Source: Thalassia testudinum (taxonomy: Eukaryota; Streptophyta; Magnoliopsida; Alismatales; Hydrocharitaceae). From it: 64,000 nt of DNA. The notes below the pieces were generated by a model. That model did no database searches. It saw nothing but the letters and a program-made list of their open reading frames with translations, and was not told where the DNA came from. A program made the position numbers and the translations under genes. Location of the stretch: the NCBI GenBank assembly GCA_037157565.1, contig JAZHRO010000050.1, forward strand, positions 40,778,501-40,842,500, written 5' to 3'. Shown piece after piece: positions 23,326 through 35,380 of this stretch. Positions within the stretch are counted from its first letter, which is position 1, and each line of letters begins with the position of its first letter.

Positions 23326-24995
23326 TGTGAAGTGCATACATCTAAATAGCCAAAAATGTCTATTAATGCATGTTCTTAGTGTCATATTAGTATCATACAT
23401 TGTAAATATTGCATAACATGCATAATCATGCATTTAGGTCAAGTTGTATAGATTGTATAGTAACTGTCTCCTTGTATGGTCAGGGACAGGACGACCTTTT
23501 CTTGGGGCCTAATATCGAAGATCCAACCATACGGATCTGATCAGGGCGACGATTGGAGTTCAACGACTTCATGATCACCCTGATCAGACATCCGTAACAC
23601 TAGATAGAGATCGAGGAACCTTGAAGATTAAGGGCCAAGATGGTGCCAATCTGCACTTTAGACAACAAATCCGACCTCACGGATGGATTCAAATTGATGA
23701 TCGTAGCCGAATGGCACAAAAATTGGTCCAATTTGACATCCATGGAACTATCTATAACTTACAGAAGATGGATAGCCAAGATGGCACCATGTGGTGCCAT
23801 CTCGGTCACCCAAATCGGCCCAGCCAAATTAGCAAGGACTACCTCACCCTTTCTCTCTCCCCACACACACTATGGATCTGGGCCATTGGATCAAAATCCA
23901 ACGGCCGTAGTCACTTGCATGCAAAATCCTCCACTTGCCTAAAGTGGAGGTGTAGTGCAACGGGCAAGCGCCTCTTCGCGAGCGAAGGGCATGAGTTCGA
24001 TCCACGCTTCTCTTCAAATCAAGCCAGGCACGGGCACGGGAGCAATTTAGCCGTCAAATGATGATCGGGCGGCCAAGGGGTGGAGACATGGAACGCGAAG
24101 GAACCTTGGATCGTCAAGCACACGATGACGTGCTTGCGCATGCCCAATCACACGTAGGCGCGCGGTGAAGGCATAAACGAAGGCATGCGAGGAGAAATCT
24201 AAGCTATCCGATCTCACGAACGGACAGCTAAGATTTGAAAGACGTGTGCAGGCATTTTAGGTGCAGAAGATGGGGAGGCACGTGCGGCGTGCCTACGTAG
24301 GCCACGATCAGACTTTTAGTGACGGATAAATCCATCGCTAAAGGCCCTGAATTAATGATTTGAGATGAAATGACCCATTTGTCGCCTCCAATCTACACCT
24401 ATATATAGGCCTCCGACCTCCACTTCTTCTTCATCCCTTCCTTCTCCTCTCTTCACTCCAAAGCTTAAGACAAGCTTAACCTACACCAAGGATGCTCCTC
24501 AAGAGCTAAATCCAACCTTTCGCCCTCGTTTCGGAAGTGGATTCCGCGACGGCGATGACGTGCTGCGTCATTTTCATTCTTCTGATTTCATCCTCCTTCT
24601 TCCCACCTCATCCTCCATCTTCCAGGTGTCGCCTCCATCCGACTCATCCTCAAGCATTCGTCGAGGAGGATAACATCTCTCTCCCTTCTTTTATCACTTT
24701 CTAGTGTAGAATTTCCCGCTTTCTTAGTTGTAAAAACATTATTCAAATACCAAGTGATTGTTCTCTCTCTCTCTCTTATTGTTTATATGATTTCATTGTG
24801 GTTATTTCTCCTTTTAAACAAAAAAATATATAATTGCTAATTTTGAGATCGACGTAGCCTCCCTATGTTCTACCTGGAACTTCTTTACGGATTTTCGGCA
24901 TAAATTTTATCTGTTGAACGGATTTCTTCGCTACTTGAACTACGATGATGGGTTTTCGAATCCAACTGCGAATGCGTAGATTTCTGCATTCAACA
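23326..24995 (+). repeat. 3' LTR of element D
   Basis: Starts TGTGAAGTGCATAC, ends GCATTCAACA. TATA box CTATATATAG near 24,400. It is about 45 bases shorter than the left LTR, partly because the left copy has an extra ATTTCCCACTTTCTAG-type repeat near 20,485-20,525. Confidence 0.85.
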
Positions 24996-25540
24996 CCACC
25001 CTAGATAGTTCATTAGCTACCCAATTTCCGAAGAAACTGACGAAAAGTGAGTCAGTGCAAAAGAAAGTGTGTTGATGCTTAGGCTTAAAGCCCCCCAAAT
25101 CACAGGGCAGGTTGATAAGTTGTATACTTATCATCCCAATTTATTAGCCAAATTAAAAATGAATTTGAATTACTGAGGACTCGAGACTAAGTCCACATTT
25201 GAGTGGACACCCGGGCTAATTAATCCCGAAGACCTGAAAAGTATAAGTGTTCAGGTCTGAAAGTATCAATTCGTAAAGTTTGCAACTCCTAATGCCTAAG
25301 TTTTCGTCTCCTAATTCTAATTTTTTTTTAATAGAAAAAAAAATAGGAAATTACTGTTACAGTTGACAAAAAGATTATAAGATATTTCCATCCCCCCATG
25401 CTTATCAATTGCAATGTCCTCATTATTCAAAATTAAAGCATGCAGGAGAGTAGAAGCGGAAGAATAGCACCTGGTTTTCGTGAGACTCTGGTCAGCTTGG
25501 AACAGTCTTTACATGTGCTAAGTTTATTACCTTCAGCTGG
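24996..25540 (-). other. Proximal 3' non-coding region of element B
   Basis: Minus strand: post-pol motif AGCTGAAGGTAATAAACTTAGC (25,517-25,538), AATGAGGACATTGC with GCATGGGGGGATGG (25,391-25,426), then sequence that aligns with 22,190-22,505 of element D, including the GATAAGTATACAACTTATCA palindrome near 25,115-25,135. The match stops at the element D border. Confidence 0.7.
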
Positions 25541-27080
25541 GCGATGATCGACCTGTGGTGGTTAAGGCAAGGTAAGTGCAACTTTGTCTAAGATGGGTTT
25601 AGGGAGCACATGGTCGACAAAGGGTTTGAGATGCTGTCCATTGACCTTAAAAATATTACCCATCTTTGGGTCAGAGATTTTGAAGGCCCCGTTAGGGAAA
25701 ATCCACTCAATAATGAACCAGCCGTCCTACCTACACTTGACTTTTCTGGGGAAAAGCTTCAATCGAGAATTGAAAATCTAGACCTTCTGGTTCGACTCAA
25801 AGCTCTTACGTGAAATGATTTGGTCATGGAGAGCTTGGTCCTTGCCTTATAGATTCTGGCATTTTCATAAGCATCATTTCGAAGCTCCTCCAACTCAAAT
25901 AGCTGGAGTTTCCTGGTTTTCCCAACTAACTCAAGGTTCACATTACATTTCCTGATGGCCTAAAATGCCCAGTGTTCAAGTTCTATGGGTAAGTGACATG
26001 CCTTACCAAACACCAAACGAAATGGAGACATACCATTAAGCATTTTGTATGCCATATGGTAGGCCCAAAGAGCATCATCCAACTTTTGGGTCCAATCCTT
26101 CCTATTAGGCCTAATGGTTTTCTACAAAATGCTTTTGATCTCCCGATTAGAGGCCTCGGCCTGTCCATTTGTCTGAGGGTGGTAAGGTGTGGAAATCCTA
26201 TGATTCACCCCATATTTCCCCAGTAAATTCTGAAACTAGGAATAAGTGAAATGGTTGCCACCATCACTGATAATTGTCCTAGGAACCCCAAATCGATTGA
26301 AGATATTTTTCTTCACAAAATCGGTGACCACCTTGTGGTCATTGGTCCGGGTGGGAATTGCTTCAATCCACTTGGACACGTAATCAATAGCAACCAGAAT
26401 ATACTGGTGTCCAAATGGAGGGAAGGGTCCCATAAAGTCGATTCCCCAAATGTCAAAAATTTTGGTAGAAATAATTGGGTTCAGGGGCATCATATCTCTC
26501 TTAGCCATGTTCCCCAGTGTCTGGCATCGGGTGCATGACTTTGAGAATTCCTGGGCATCCTTAAATAATGACGGCTAATAAAATCCGGATTGCAACATTT
26601 TTGCTGCTGTCTTTCTCCCGGAAAGGAGTCCACCACACGTAGATGTGTGACGAAACTCAAGTATTCTATGGAACTTGATTTTCGGGATGCATTGATGAAT
26701 AATCTGGTCTTCACCAATGCAGTACAGCTCAGGATCATCCTAAAAATAATATTTGGCCTCAAACACAAGTCTATCCCATTGTTGTTTGGTCCAATCCTGG
26801 GGGATTTGACCAACAGCCAAATAATTGACAATATCTGTAAACCAGGGGGTTCGGATTCCCGATACTGTGAGGATAGTTTCATTTGGAAAAGTATTAGAGA
26901 TTGGGACATCTGGATGTGGAGAATAAGTTACTATTCTCAAGAGGTGATCTGCCACTACATTTAATGCCCCAGCTTTATCCCTGATTTCAAGATCGAATTC
27001 TTGAAGTAGTAGAATCCAGCGAATAAGTCATGGTTTGTCATCCTTTTTGGCCAAGAGATGTTTCAAGGATGAATGGTCAA
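25541..27080 (-). pseudogene. RNase H end and integrase of element B
   Basis: Minus strand, essentially one frame with nonsense codons. It begins mid-RNase H (DHSSLKHLLAKK), next to the element E insertion. ADHLLR follows, then the zinc-finger region (GGLLSGRKTAAKMLQS, where the usual second histidine of GGHF is lost), [50 protein letters not shown] and [12 protein letters not shown]. The DDE triad (D, D, E) is visible and intact in sequence. The tail after ARTK has drifted out of frame. The upstream half of the same pol is at 53,617-57,205. Confidence 0.85.
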
Positions 27081-28330
27081 TGATGAGAATCTCATCATGG
27101 TCTCTAATTACCCTTAATTAACTAGTCTTCCTAGTTAATTAGCTAAGATTATGTGAATACATGGGTTAATTATTAAATAAGGGATATATAGTAAAGGACC
27201 TTAAAATAAGTTTAAAATTCTATTTTATCATCCACTTAATATTATTAATACTCTAATTAATAATTGGACTCAAAATATTACAAATCATTCATTTAATTAA
27301 TACATTAACTAACGTATGCATAATATATACCTAAGTATGTAATAACTTATGTAACATTACTTAATTAAATAAATTAATCTAAAAAGGTCAAAAATGGAAA
27401 TTCAAGGTCTAAATATAATAATTATCTTAATTACATTCATATATAAAAATTTGAAAAAGATCTAAATTAAAATAAACCTTGAAAACCTGAGTTTACATTT
27501 TGGTCCTTATATTTCATTCCAATCGGGTCTTTATTTTCTATTTAGGTCCTTAAGTTTCATTGCGAACACATCCCTGGACTTCTTCTCCTCTATACCCATC
27601 TGGATGGCTGATGACTGAAGGTGCAGCCACCGCATGATCATCGCCTATCCGACGTCATCTCTTCTTCTCCAAGCTCCTGGAGCTTGCGCTCGCCACCTCA
27701 TCTTCATCCACTGGTCTGGATGACTCTAATATCCTAATTTTGGGTTGGAGATAACTTCACCAGCATCGGAGAAGACGTCGGTGGTTATCCTCGTCCTAGC
27801 CTCAATCGCATCTAGATTCCATCTACTTTGTAGTCGCCGTCAACTATAAAAACCCCCTGACACCCCTGATTTCCTTCAAGTTGGCTCCCTTCCCTCTTCT
27901 TCAGTGCAGCCAACTTCGATAGGCTATTCCCTCCGCAACTCCGGCAATCTTCCACCACACCTTCCAACTTCCTCCATCCACCTTTATTAGCTATGGAACT
28001 CTGCCAAGGTCAGTCGCATCTCTGGACACAGGCGCTAACTAAGGAGCTCCTCTACTTCACATCACAACCATCGCCAGAGATCTTTTGACTACCTTCTGAT
28101 TTCTCTCCTCCGTCATGAGCCGTCGATGGAGATCCTCTGACCCCTTCATCCAAGTAATAGTAGGATAGGGGTAGGAGTAGGAGTAGGATAGTTTAGTTAG
28201 TTAGTTAGGTAGGTAGGTTAGCTGTAATGTTGATTTCAAATTTCATCTTCCTCGACTCCGGTGAGCTCCTTGAGCTTTCCAAAGCCTTAATTTTGTCTTT
28301 TTAAACCATTGATCATCTTCCTCTATCTTC

Positions 28331-29953
28331 TGATTAGCCCATAGTTGTGGGCTATTTAAGTATTTAAGTGCCTACACATTAGGTTAATTCTTACATTTAT
28401 TTAGTATAAATTAGGATGTAAATAGATTAATTCATAGTTTTAATTTAATTACATAATCCATGCATTGCATTCATATTTTAAGTGCATTTAGAATTAGCTT
28501 AGAATGGCATTCATCTAATTAGATAACCAATTAGGTACATTGTTTTCATTAACATAAAAGTTGAGGGTCTGTATATAAATGGCCCTAATATTTTAACATT
28601 ATTCTCTTTGTTCTTCTTCTTGCAGGAACGACTGGCTGCTGCTCCAATGCCCAGCTGCCGCAGTGAAGAACCCATTCAAGGGGGAGAGGATGTGGTGGAT
28701 CTGGTCGGGCGGCTGATTTCAAATTTGTGCAGGCCACTACAAAAGGAGGAGGGAGGTAGCCGAGCTCGAGAGGCCTCCACCACCGACCCACCACTATGCA
28801 GAGAGACCTTCTCTCTTCCACTCCATACTGCCGGCCTCTACTGTGGCGGCGAGTCTCCACTACCGTGGGCGTGTGGTGTGACAGGCCACACCGCCATCCG
28901 GAGCTCGCCCGCATCACCGTGAGCACCTTAGCGTGCATCTCCCTCGCCGTCGTCACCAACCACCACCGCCGCAACAACCGTCAACCACCCTTTCAGTAAC
29001 TTAAGACGTCCGGGAAATTTCCTAGACGTCTGAACCTACCCACTCACCTGCGACCACCTACCTGCATACACGTCTGAAGTCCACCTCCAATCTTCCCACG
29101 CCTACAGAGCCACCCGCTCACCTCCAACAGCCCACGCCTTCCTCAGCTTGCAGCACTCTCCAACCGCACCCGCTCTCCACGCGCCTGCAGCTCACGCCAT
29201 CTCCACGCGCTCACCGGCTGCAGCGCCCTCTTCCCTGCGCCTGCAAACCCGTCCAACCGCGCCTGCAGAACTTCACTCGCACCTGCTCCCGCGCCTGCAG
29301 ACCTGCACAACTGCGCCCGCCTCCGCCCGCGCCTGCAGCTTGCGCACCCACTCCTACGCTTACAGTACCCTCCGCTCGCGCCTGCAGAGCCGCCAGCAGC
29401 AGCGCGCGGCAGTTCTCACGCCAACAAGCCGCGCACGCTCACCGGCTGCAACACCTCCGCTGGAGCTCGTCCGGCCACCTCCAGCCACTGCGTGACTCGC
29501 CGCCACCACCGATTCGAAGCCCTTGGTCTAAGGGACTTCCTCCGAGCTTCCCGTGCCTAGCCATCCACTCCTCGTCGTGCAAGGCAAAGGGGAAAAATTC
29601 CCCTGTTTCGCTACGGTAAACCGTCAATTAGAAATTACATTTTCTGCCATTGTCACGTTTTAATCATATTTTATTGATTCTGCATTGCGGAAAATATCCT
29701 CTAGTTTCTCAGAATTGCTATTTCAGCATTGTTTCTTGCTTAAACCTTAATCTGAAGGCAATTTTGGCTTGATTCTTGTCCAAACTAACTATGAACAAAC
29801 GTTTTTAACTTGTGCGAATTTTAATACGTCATTGCCTCCCTGTGGATTCGACCCGCTCCTCTGCGAGTGGTTATTTTTTCTTAAATATTGATTAGTCGAT
29901 TTTTCCACCACATTAAATTGCAAATGACTTTAAAGAGAACGATCGACGAGTCA
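28331..29953 (+). repeat. 5' LTR of element F
   Basis: The start TGATTAGCCCATAGTTGTGG folds with GGGCTA (arms TAGCCCA/TGGGCTA). TATA box GTATATAAATGG near 28,571. A GC-rich stretch with many CGCCTGCAG copies runs through about 29,020-29,500. ATTGCCTCCCTGTGGATTCG near 29,832 marks the end region. The ORFs in this LTR are by-products of its composition. Confidence 0.95.
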
Positions 29954-29955
29954 AA

Positions 29956-29973
29956 TGGTACCGTTGCCGGGGA
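29956..29973 (+). promoter_or_regulatory. Primer-binding site of element F (tRNA-Asp)
   Basis: TGGTACCGTTGCCGGGGA, two bases after the LTR end, differs at two positions from the complement of the plant tRNA-Asp 3' end. It would prime minus-strand DNA synthesis. Confidence 0.9.
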
Positions 29974-31262
29974 GGCAACAGACGCAATAATTTCGCTTGA
30001 TTTTATTTTGATTATTTGTCAATTGCACAGTGATTTGACCATTTATTATTTTCTTTTCTGTGCGAGAAAATTTGTGCAAGAATCAGCCACTGTGAGAGGC
30101 GATCCTGGATGTCGCCAGAGGAGAATTGGATGAGCAATTTTGAAAGGAGGAGAAGGACGAGGACGTGATGGACACCATTGTATTTAGTCACTAGTTTAAT
30201 TAGACTAGAATTAAGACTGTAGACTTAATTTTTCATTGCAGTTAGTTTGAAACCCTTGTTCTGGGACATATTTTGAGGGGTCTGTTCCCCGATTTTGTTT
30301 TGGGCCCGTTTTGGGTAATTTTTGGGAGTCTATTCCCTTTTCTTTAGATTTAGGTTTTTTTTATTACTTTTATTTGCTTGAGCATAAGTAGTTCTAAAAT
30401 AAAAAAAAAAATGAGCTGCCTGCTAGAAGCTGCCTGCCCTAGGATGAACCATTTAGGTTTATATGAGTAACCTCTAGATTTACTTCTCTGCATTGCATGC
30501 ATTCTTGCATCGTAGATCGCTGGAGGCAAGGTACGCATTCTCTTACTTTGCATCCTATTTTTGATCACGCATTGCATTTGGGATTTAAAGCGAAGACCAC
30601 CTAATCTGTACTGAATAAATCTAACAAGTGGTCATATTTTTTTTACAAAAAGGACTAATTAAAGGAAGGACATTTTAAAAACCAAGGATTTGATTTTCAA
30701 ACTTGGCGTGCGATTCAAAGTTCAAAATCTTTTACAGTGTATGCACACTTATTTCACTTGCACCACGGCATGCTTCTAGACACTCCTTAGGTTTGGAAAT
30801 ACTAGGACAAGAGCCCTCGTTTCGTTGGATTCTGAAGTGTTCAGAACTTGAGATCAAAGGTTTTGCAAGTCCAAAGAGGAGGATACCCTGTCACGGATTT
30901 TTGGGGGTAGTTGAGAAGCACCGCGAAAGCACAGCTTCAAAGGAAGGCTTAGGCCTACTTGCATCCCTCGATCTTCCGTCTTTGGATTTACTTGACCATT
31001 TGAGATTTAGGGAAGAATACCTAAGTTCCAACTAGGTCTTCTTAGGTGAGCCGTAGGTTGACAATAGGTGCGTAATTGATTGGGCAATTTATTTTGTCAC
31101 CTACAATTTGAACTAAAGTCAAAAGCCTAAATCTGTAAAGACCAAATAAGTCCGTTTGAATTGTGTTTGTAGTGCATGCTTGGTAGGCGTTCTCTTAGGA
31201 GATAACTTGTATTTGATCCTGAACCTAAAAGAATCCTTAGAAGAGAACTTCCAAGGGTAGAA
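29974..31262 (+). other. 5' leader of element F
   Basis: About 1.3 kb between the primer site and the gag ATG. It has short ORFs, T-rich and A-rich tracts, and no recognised protein. The packaging signal would be expected here, but none can be identified by eye. Confidence 0.6.
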
Positions 31263-32820
31263 ATGGCCGGTCAAAGGAGCCTTAAGGAATATTTCATCCC
31301 AACCAATCAAGCTGGCCCAGCACTACGTAGACCTGGAGGGGACAATCCATATGAGATCAAAAGTAGTACCATATCCTTGCTACCCTCCTTTTATGGTACT
31401 ACTAGGGAAGACCCTTACAGGCATATTAAGGAATTCACCGAGGTCTGTTCCACAGTGAAGCTGCAGGGCGTTACTGATGACGCTCAAATGCGGACACTCT
31501 TTCCCTTCTCCCTAAAGGACAAAGCCAAGTATTGGTATCACACCCTTGATAATATAAATACTTGGGATGCCCTGAAGAAGGATTTTTTGAAGAAGTACTT
31601 CCCCATGAGCCAAACAAATCACTTTAGGAGGGAAATTATGAGTTTTGCTCAAAAGGAATGGGAAGCATTCCATGATGTGTGGGAGTGCTTTAACGATTTG
31701 CTGAGACTTTGCCCACATCACCAGGTGCCTAAATGGCAACTGGTTGAAAGGTTCTACACCGGACTTAATGATTCGCATAGGAAAACTGTGGATGGTGCCT
31801 GTGCAGGAACCTTTCTATCTAAGACTGAGCATGAAGCTTGGAACTTATTTGATACTTTGAGTGAGAATTCTATTCACTTGAATTCTGCCTACATGGATAG
31901 AAAGCCCACTCTCATGCAAAGAAAGTTGGAGGCGAATGAAGCAAGGGACACCTAGAATTTAGCCTATCAAATTCAATTATTAAATCAAAACATGGAAAGG
32001 CTTATGTTGAACCCGAGTTCATTCGTACCTAACACCTCCACATCCCAAGCTTCCGAATGCGTAATTTGTCAAGGCAATACACACGCCACTGTGGATTGCC
32101 ACTTGGCCTCCCAATTCCCTGAGCTTGTACAAGTGGATTTGAATGTCGCTCAAGGGTTCCGTCCAAGACCTCGTAATGATCCTTTCTCCCACACTTATAA
32201 TGAGGGATGGAGGAACCACCCAAACTTTTCATGGAGACAAGGAAATGTCTCAAATTCAGGGAATTACAAACCACAATCCTTTCAAAACCATCAAATGAAC
32301 CAACCTCAGACCTTTGCCCAACCTAAAACCTCTGAGATGGATGAGTTGAAGGCAATGTTGAAAACTATGCAAGAAAGTCAAAGTGCCATCATCCAATCTC
32401 ATGAAAAGGCTATACATGAGATGATATCACAAATTGGACACCTTGTTGAGGCCGTTAGATAGAGGGAGACTGGGAAGTTTCCCAGTGCTGCTGAGGAAAA
32501 TCCTAAAGGAAAAGGGATTGCCTTTAGGGAGCATGCTCAGGCGGTGACTATTCTGAGGAGTGGGAAAGAAATTTCCAAACCCGATGCTCCTATAGTCTCA
32601 CCCCGTAAAAAACCATCCACCCCGACTTTCACCCCCACCGGAGAAGATTTGCCTAAATCTTCTCCGCTTGAAATCACCTCACTGGAAGAAGTTGCCCTCG
32701 TTCCACCCCTTACTCGACATGACAACCCTTCCACCCAGAGATCGAGAGTGCCTTTTCCAGAGCGCTTATCCACCTCTGGGCAGACTTCTGCTGGCTCATC
32801 TGGAGCCAAAGATAAGACGG
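31263..32820 (+). pseudogene. Gag of element F, with zinc knuckle
   Basis: The ATG at 31,263 (AGAAATGGCC) opens an Athila-type capsid. Blocks in order are FYGTTREDPYRHIKEF, LFPFSLKDKAKYWYHTL, KYFPMSQTNHFRREIM and FYTGLNDSHRKTVDGA. A CX2CX4HX4C zinc knuckle lies at 32,058-32,099, followed by a low-complexity Asn/Gln-rich stretch and a coiled-coil-like segment ending in QIGHLVEAV. The frame is broken by TAG at 31,953 and TAG at 32,460, but continues unshifted into the protease. Gag and protease were therefore one polyprotein frame. The capsid would package the element RNA. Confidence 0.9.
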
Positions 32821-33346
32821 ATGAGATTATGGAAACTTTCAAGCAAGTGCAGATTAACTTGCCTTTGCTTGAAGCTATCCGGCAGATTCCGTCTTATGCT
32901 CGCTTCTTAAAGGACTTGTGCATGAAAAAGTGGCAATCTAGAAAACAGGTCCAATCTAAAGTTGTCCTGCCTGATTCTGTTAGCTCAATTGTTCAACATG
33001 GCACACCCCCGAAACTTAAGGACCCAGGAGCCCCATACATCTCTGTAGTTATTGGTGACTTACAAATTGATGAGGCTCTACTTGATCTGGGTGTGGGGGT
33101 GAACATCCTTCCGAGCTACTTGTATGAACAACTTGGGGGAGGCAATCTGAAGCCTAGCCCTGTAATGCTTCAAGTTGCTGATCGATCACTTAAGACACCA
33201 TGGGGAATTTTGGAAGATGTCCTCGTAAGATTGGAGGATTTCTTCTTTCCTGTTGACTTCTTAGTTTTGGACACTGACCCTACCAACAAGCCAACCAAAC
33301 CCTCCATCATTTTGGGCCGCCCCATCAATTAATTGCAATACTAGGG
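32821..33346 (+). pseudogene. Aspartic protease of element F
   Basis: It follows gag in the same frame, after FKQVQINLPLLEAIRQI and the LRSGKE block near 32,550-32,570. The active-site region reads LLDLGVGVNILPSYLY; the family usually has DLGA, so one residue has changed. LQVADRSLKTPWGILEDVLV and DFFFPVDFLVLD follow. The domain ends at ILGRP, then TAA at 33,330. The next frame resumes with INCNTRALKMGFG. The linker that normally follows GRP (FLATxxA-like in B and C) is missing, so a small out-of-frame deletion lies near 33,325. Confidence 0.85.
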
Positions 33347-35380
33347 CATTGAAAATGGGCTTTGGGAACAGGAAAATCCAGCTTAATGTGTTTGATGCTT
33401 ACAAACAAGCTGGACTTAAGGATTGTTCTCAAGTTGAGCTGATAGATGACCTGATTGAAGAGGCAACTCCTGCAATGTTATGTGATGACCCCCTTCAGCA
33501 TGTCATGCTAAATGAGCATTCCCATCTCTTGGAGGAATGTGAAGGGGATATACTAGAACTAGAGGAATTGCTAGGAGTTTCTGCTGAGTCTCTTCCCCCA
33601 TCATTTTCGCCGAAGGTAGATTTGCTACCTGAGATGGGGACATCTATTATGAAACCCTCAACCATACAAGCCCCCAACCTTGAGTTGAAACCCCTCCCTG
33701 ACACTCTCAAGTATGTTTTCCTAGGTGCCAATGATACACTCCCCGTTATCATTTCGACTGTGTTGTCTGAGGCACAGGAGGGAGCCTTGATTGAATGCCT
33801 GTCTAGGCACACGGAAGCTATTGCTTGGAGCATTGCTGACATTAAGGGTATAGACTCTACACTCTGCATGCACCACATTTATACTGATGATTCCATCAAG
33901 CCTTTTAGGGACATGCAGAGTCGTCTAAACCCTAATATGAGGGAGGTTGTAAAAAAGGAAATCCTGAAGTGGTTGGACGCTGGGATCATATATCCCATTG
34001 CTGATAGTAAATGGGTCAGTCCTATTCATGTGGTGCCAAAGAAGGCAGGCTTTACTGTGGAACTCAACGACCAAGGTGAACAAGTTGTCACTAGACCCTC
34101 AACTCGATGGAGGGTCTGTATTGATTACCGCAAGCTGAACACCGCTACCCAGAAGGATCACTTTCCTTTGCCTTTTATTGATCAAATTCTCAAAAAATTG
34201 GCAGGGAATAAGTATTATTGCTTTCTCGATGGATATTCTAGGTACAATCAGGTGGCAGTCTTTCCTGATGACCAGGAAAAGACGACATTCACGAGTCCTT
34301 ACGGTACTTTTGCATTCAGGCGTATGCCATTTGGATTATGTAATGCCCCTGCAACTTTCCAGCGGTGTATGATGTCTATCTTTTCAGACATGATTGACGA
34401 GTGTGTCGAAGTATTTATGGATGACTTCTCCATTTATGGCTCGTCTTTCGACCAGTGTCTCCTGCACCTGGAGAATTTGTTGAAACGATGTAAGGAGACT
34501 GGTTTAGTCCTTAGCTGGGAGAAAACTCACTTCATGGTACAGAAAGGAATTGTACTTGGGCATGTTGTATCTGTGCAAGGCTTGGAAGTAGATAAAGCCA
34601 AGATTGATTCTATTTCCTAACTTCCATTGCCTACGAATGTCAAACAGATTAGATCCTTTCTGGGCCATGCTGGCTTTTACAGGCGCTTTATTAAAAATTT
34701 TAGTAAGATTTCTAGGCCACTTTGTGACTTGTTGGCGAAGGAATCTTCCTTCAGCTTTGATTCAAAGTGTGCCGAGGCCTTTCAAACTCTAAAGGAGGCC
34801 TTGATCTCTGCACCTGTTCTCCAAGCTCCTGATTGGACACTCCCATTTGAGCTTATGTGTGATGCTTCGGATTATGCAGTGGGAGCAGTCCTTGGACAAA
34901 GGGTTGAGGGAAGACTTCATGTGCTGCATTATGCAAGCAAGACTTTAACTGAACCTCAACAAAACTACACCATCACTGAAAAAGAATTACTTGCTGTAGT
35001 TTTTGCTCTGGAGAAGTTTAGGTCTTATTTACTTGGGTCTAAGGTGGTTATTTTTACTGATCATGCAGCAGTGAAACATCTCATTGCTAAGAAAAATTCT
35101 AAGACACGTCTGATTAGGTGCATCTTACTCCTTCAAGAATTTGACTTGGAAATACGTGAAAAGAAAGGAGTAGAAAATGTTGTGGCTGACCACCTGTCTC
35201 ACCTTCCTCTTAATGACTCTCTTTCTGAAGACATTCACGAGACATTTCTCGATGAAACTTTGATGGTGGTAACACCAACTTTACCTTGGTATGCAGACAT
35301 TGTAAATTACTTGGTCACTGGACAAACTCCTGGCTCTTGGGATGAGCAGAAAAGAAAGAGATTCATTTCTCAAGCACGAT
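33347..35380 (+). pseudogene. Reverse transcriptase-RNase H of element F
   Basis: Frame 1. A linker of about 200 residues leads to RT: VKKEILKWLDAGIIYPIADS, WRVCIDYRKLN, FPLPFIDQILKKLAG, CFLDGYSRYNQV, the FRRMPFGLCNAPATFQRC block, and the catalytic VFMDDFS box near 34,415. TAA at 34,618 replaces a codon before [15 protein letters not shown]. RNase H follows with [15 protein letters not shown] (about 34,856), [30 protein letters not shown] and [10 protein letters not shown]. The catalytic acidic residues I can recognise are present. Apart from the single stop this domain pair is well kept. Confidence 0.95.

Larger units (their letters stand above)
19115..24995 (+). mobile_element. Element D: deletion derivative of the B family, two LTRs
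   Basis: The LTRs (about 19,115-20,830 and 23,326-24,995) flank only about 2.5 kb. The interior holds a primer site, an integrase remnant and a 3' non-coding region; gag, protease, RT and RNase H are absent. The first 25 or so bases of the left LTR diverge from the right one. The bases just outside are CCCCC on the left and CCACC on the right, at best an imperfect target duplication. The left flank looks like element C leader and the right flank is element B 3' region, so the insertion site was rearranged. Confidence 0.8.

Noticed and set aside
28585..28977. 130-residue antisense ORF in the F LTR, repeated at 38,041-38,328
   Set aside because: Duplicated only because the LTR is duplicated. 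It is antisense to the TATA and leader region and shows no recognisable domain.
29148..29495. 115-residue Ala/Pro-rich ORF in the F LTR (with counterparts at 38,737-39,033)
   Set aside because: It is produced by the CGCCTGCAG-rich repeat. Its composition is low-complexity and the two LTR copies do not keep the same frame length.
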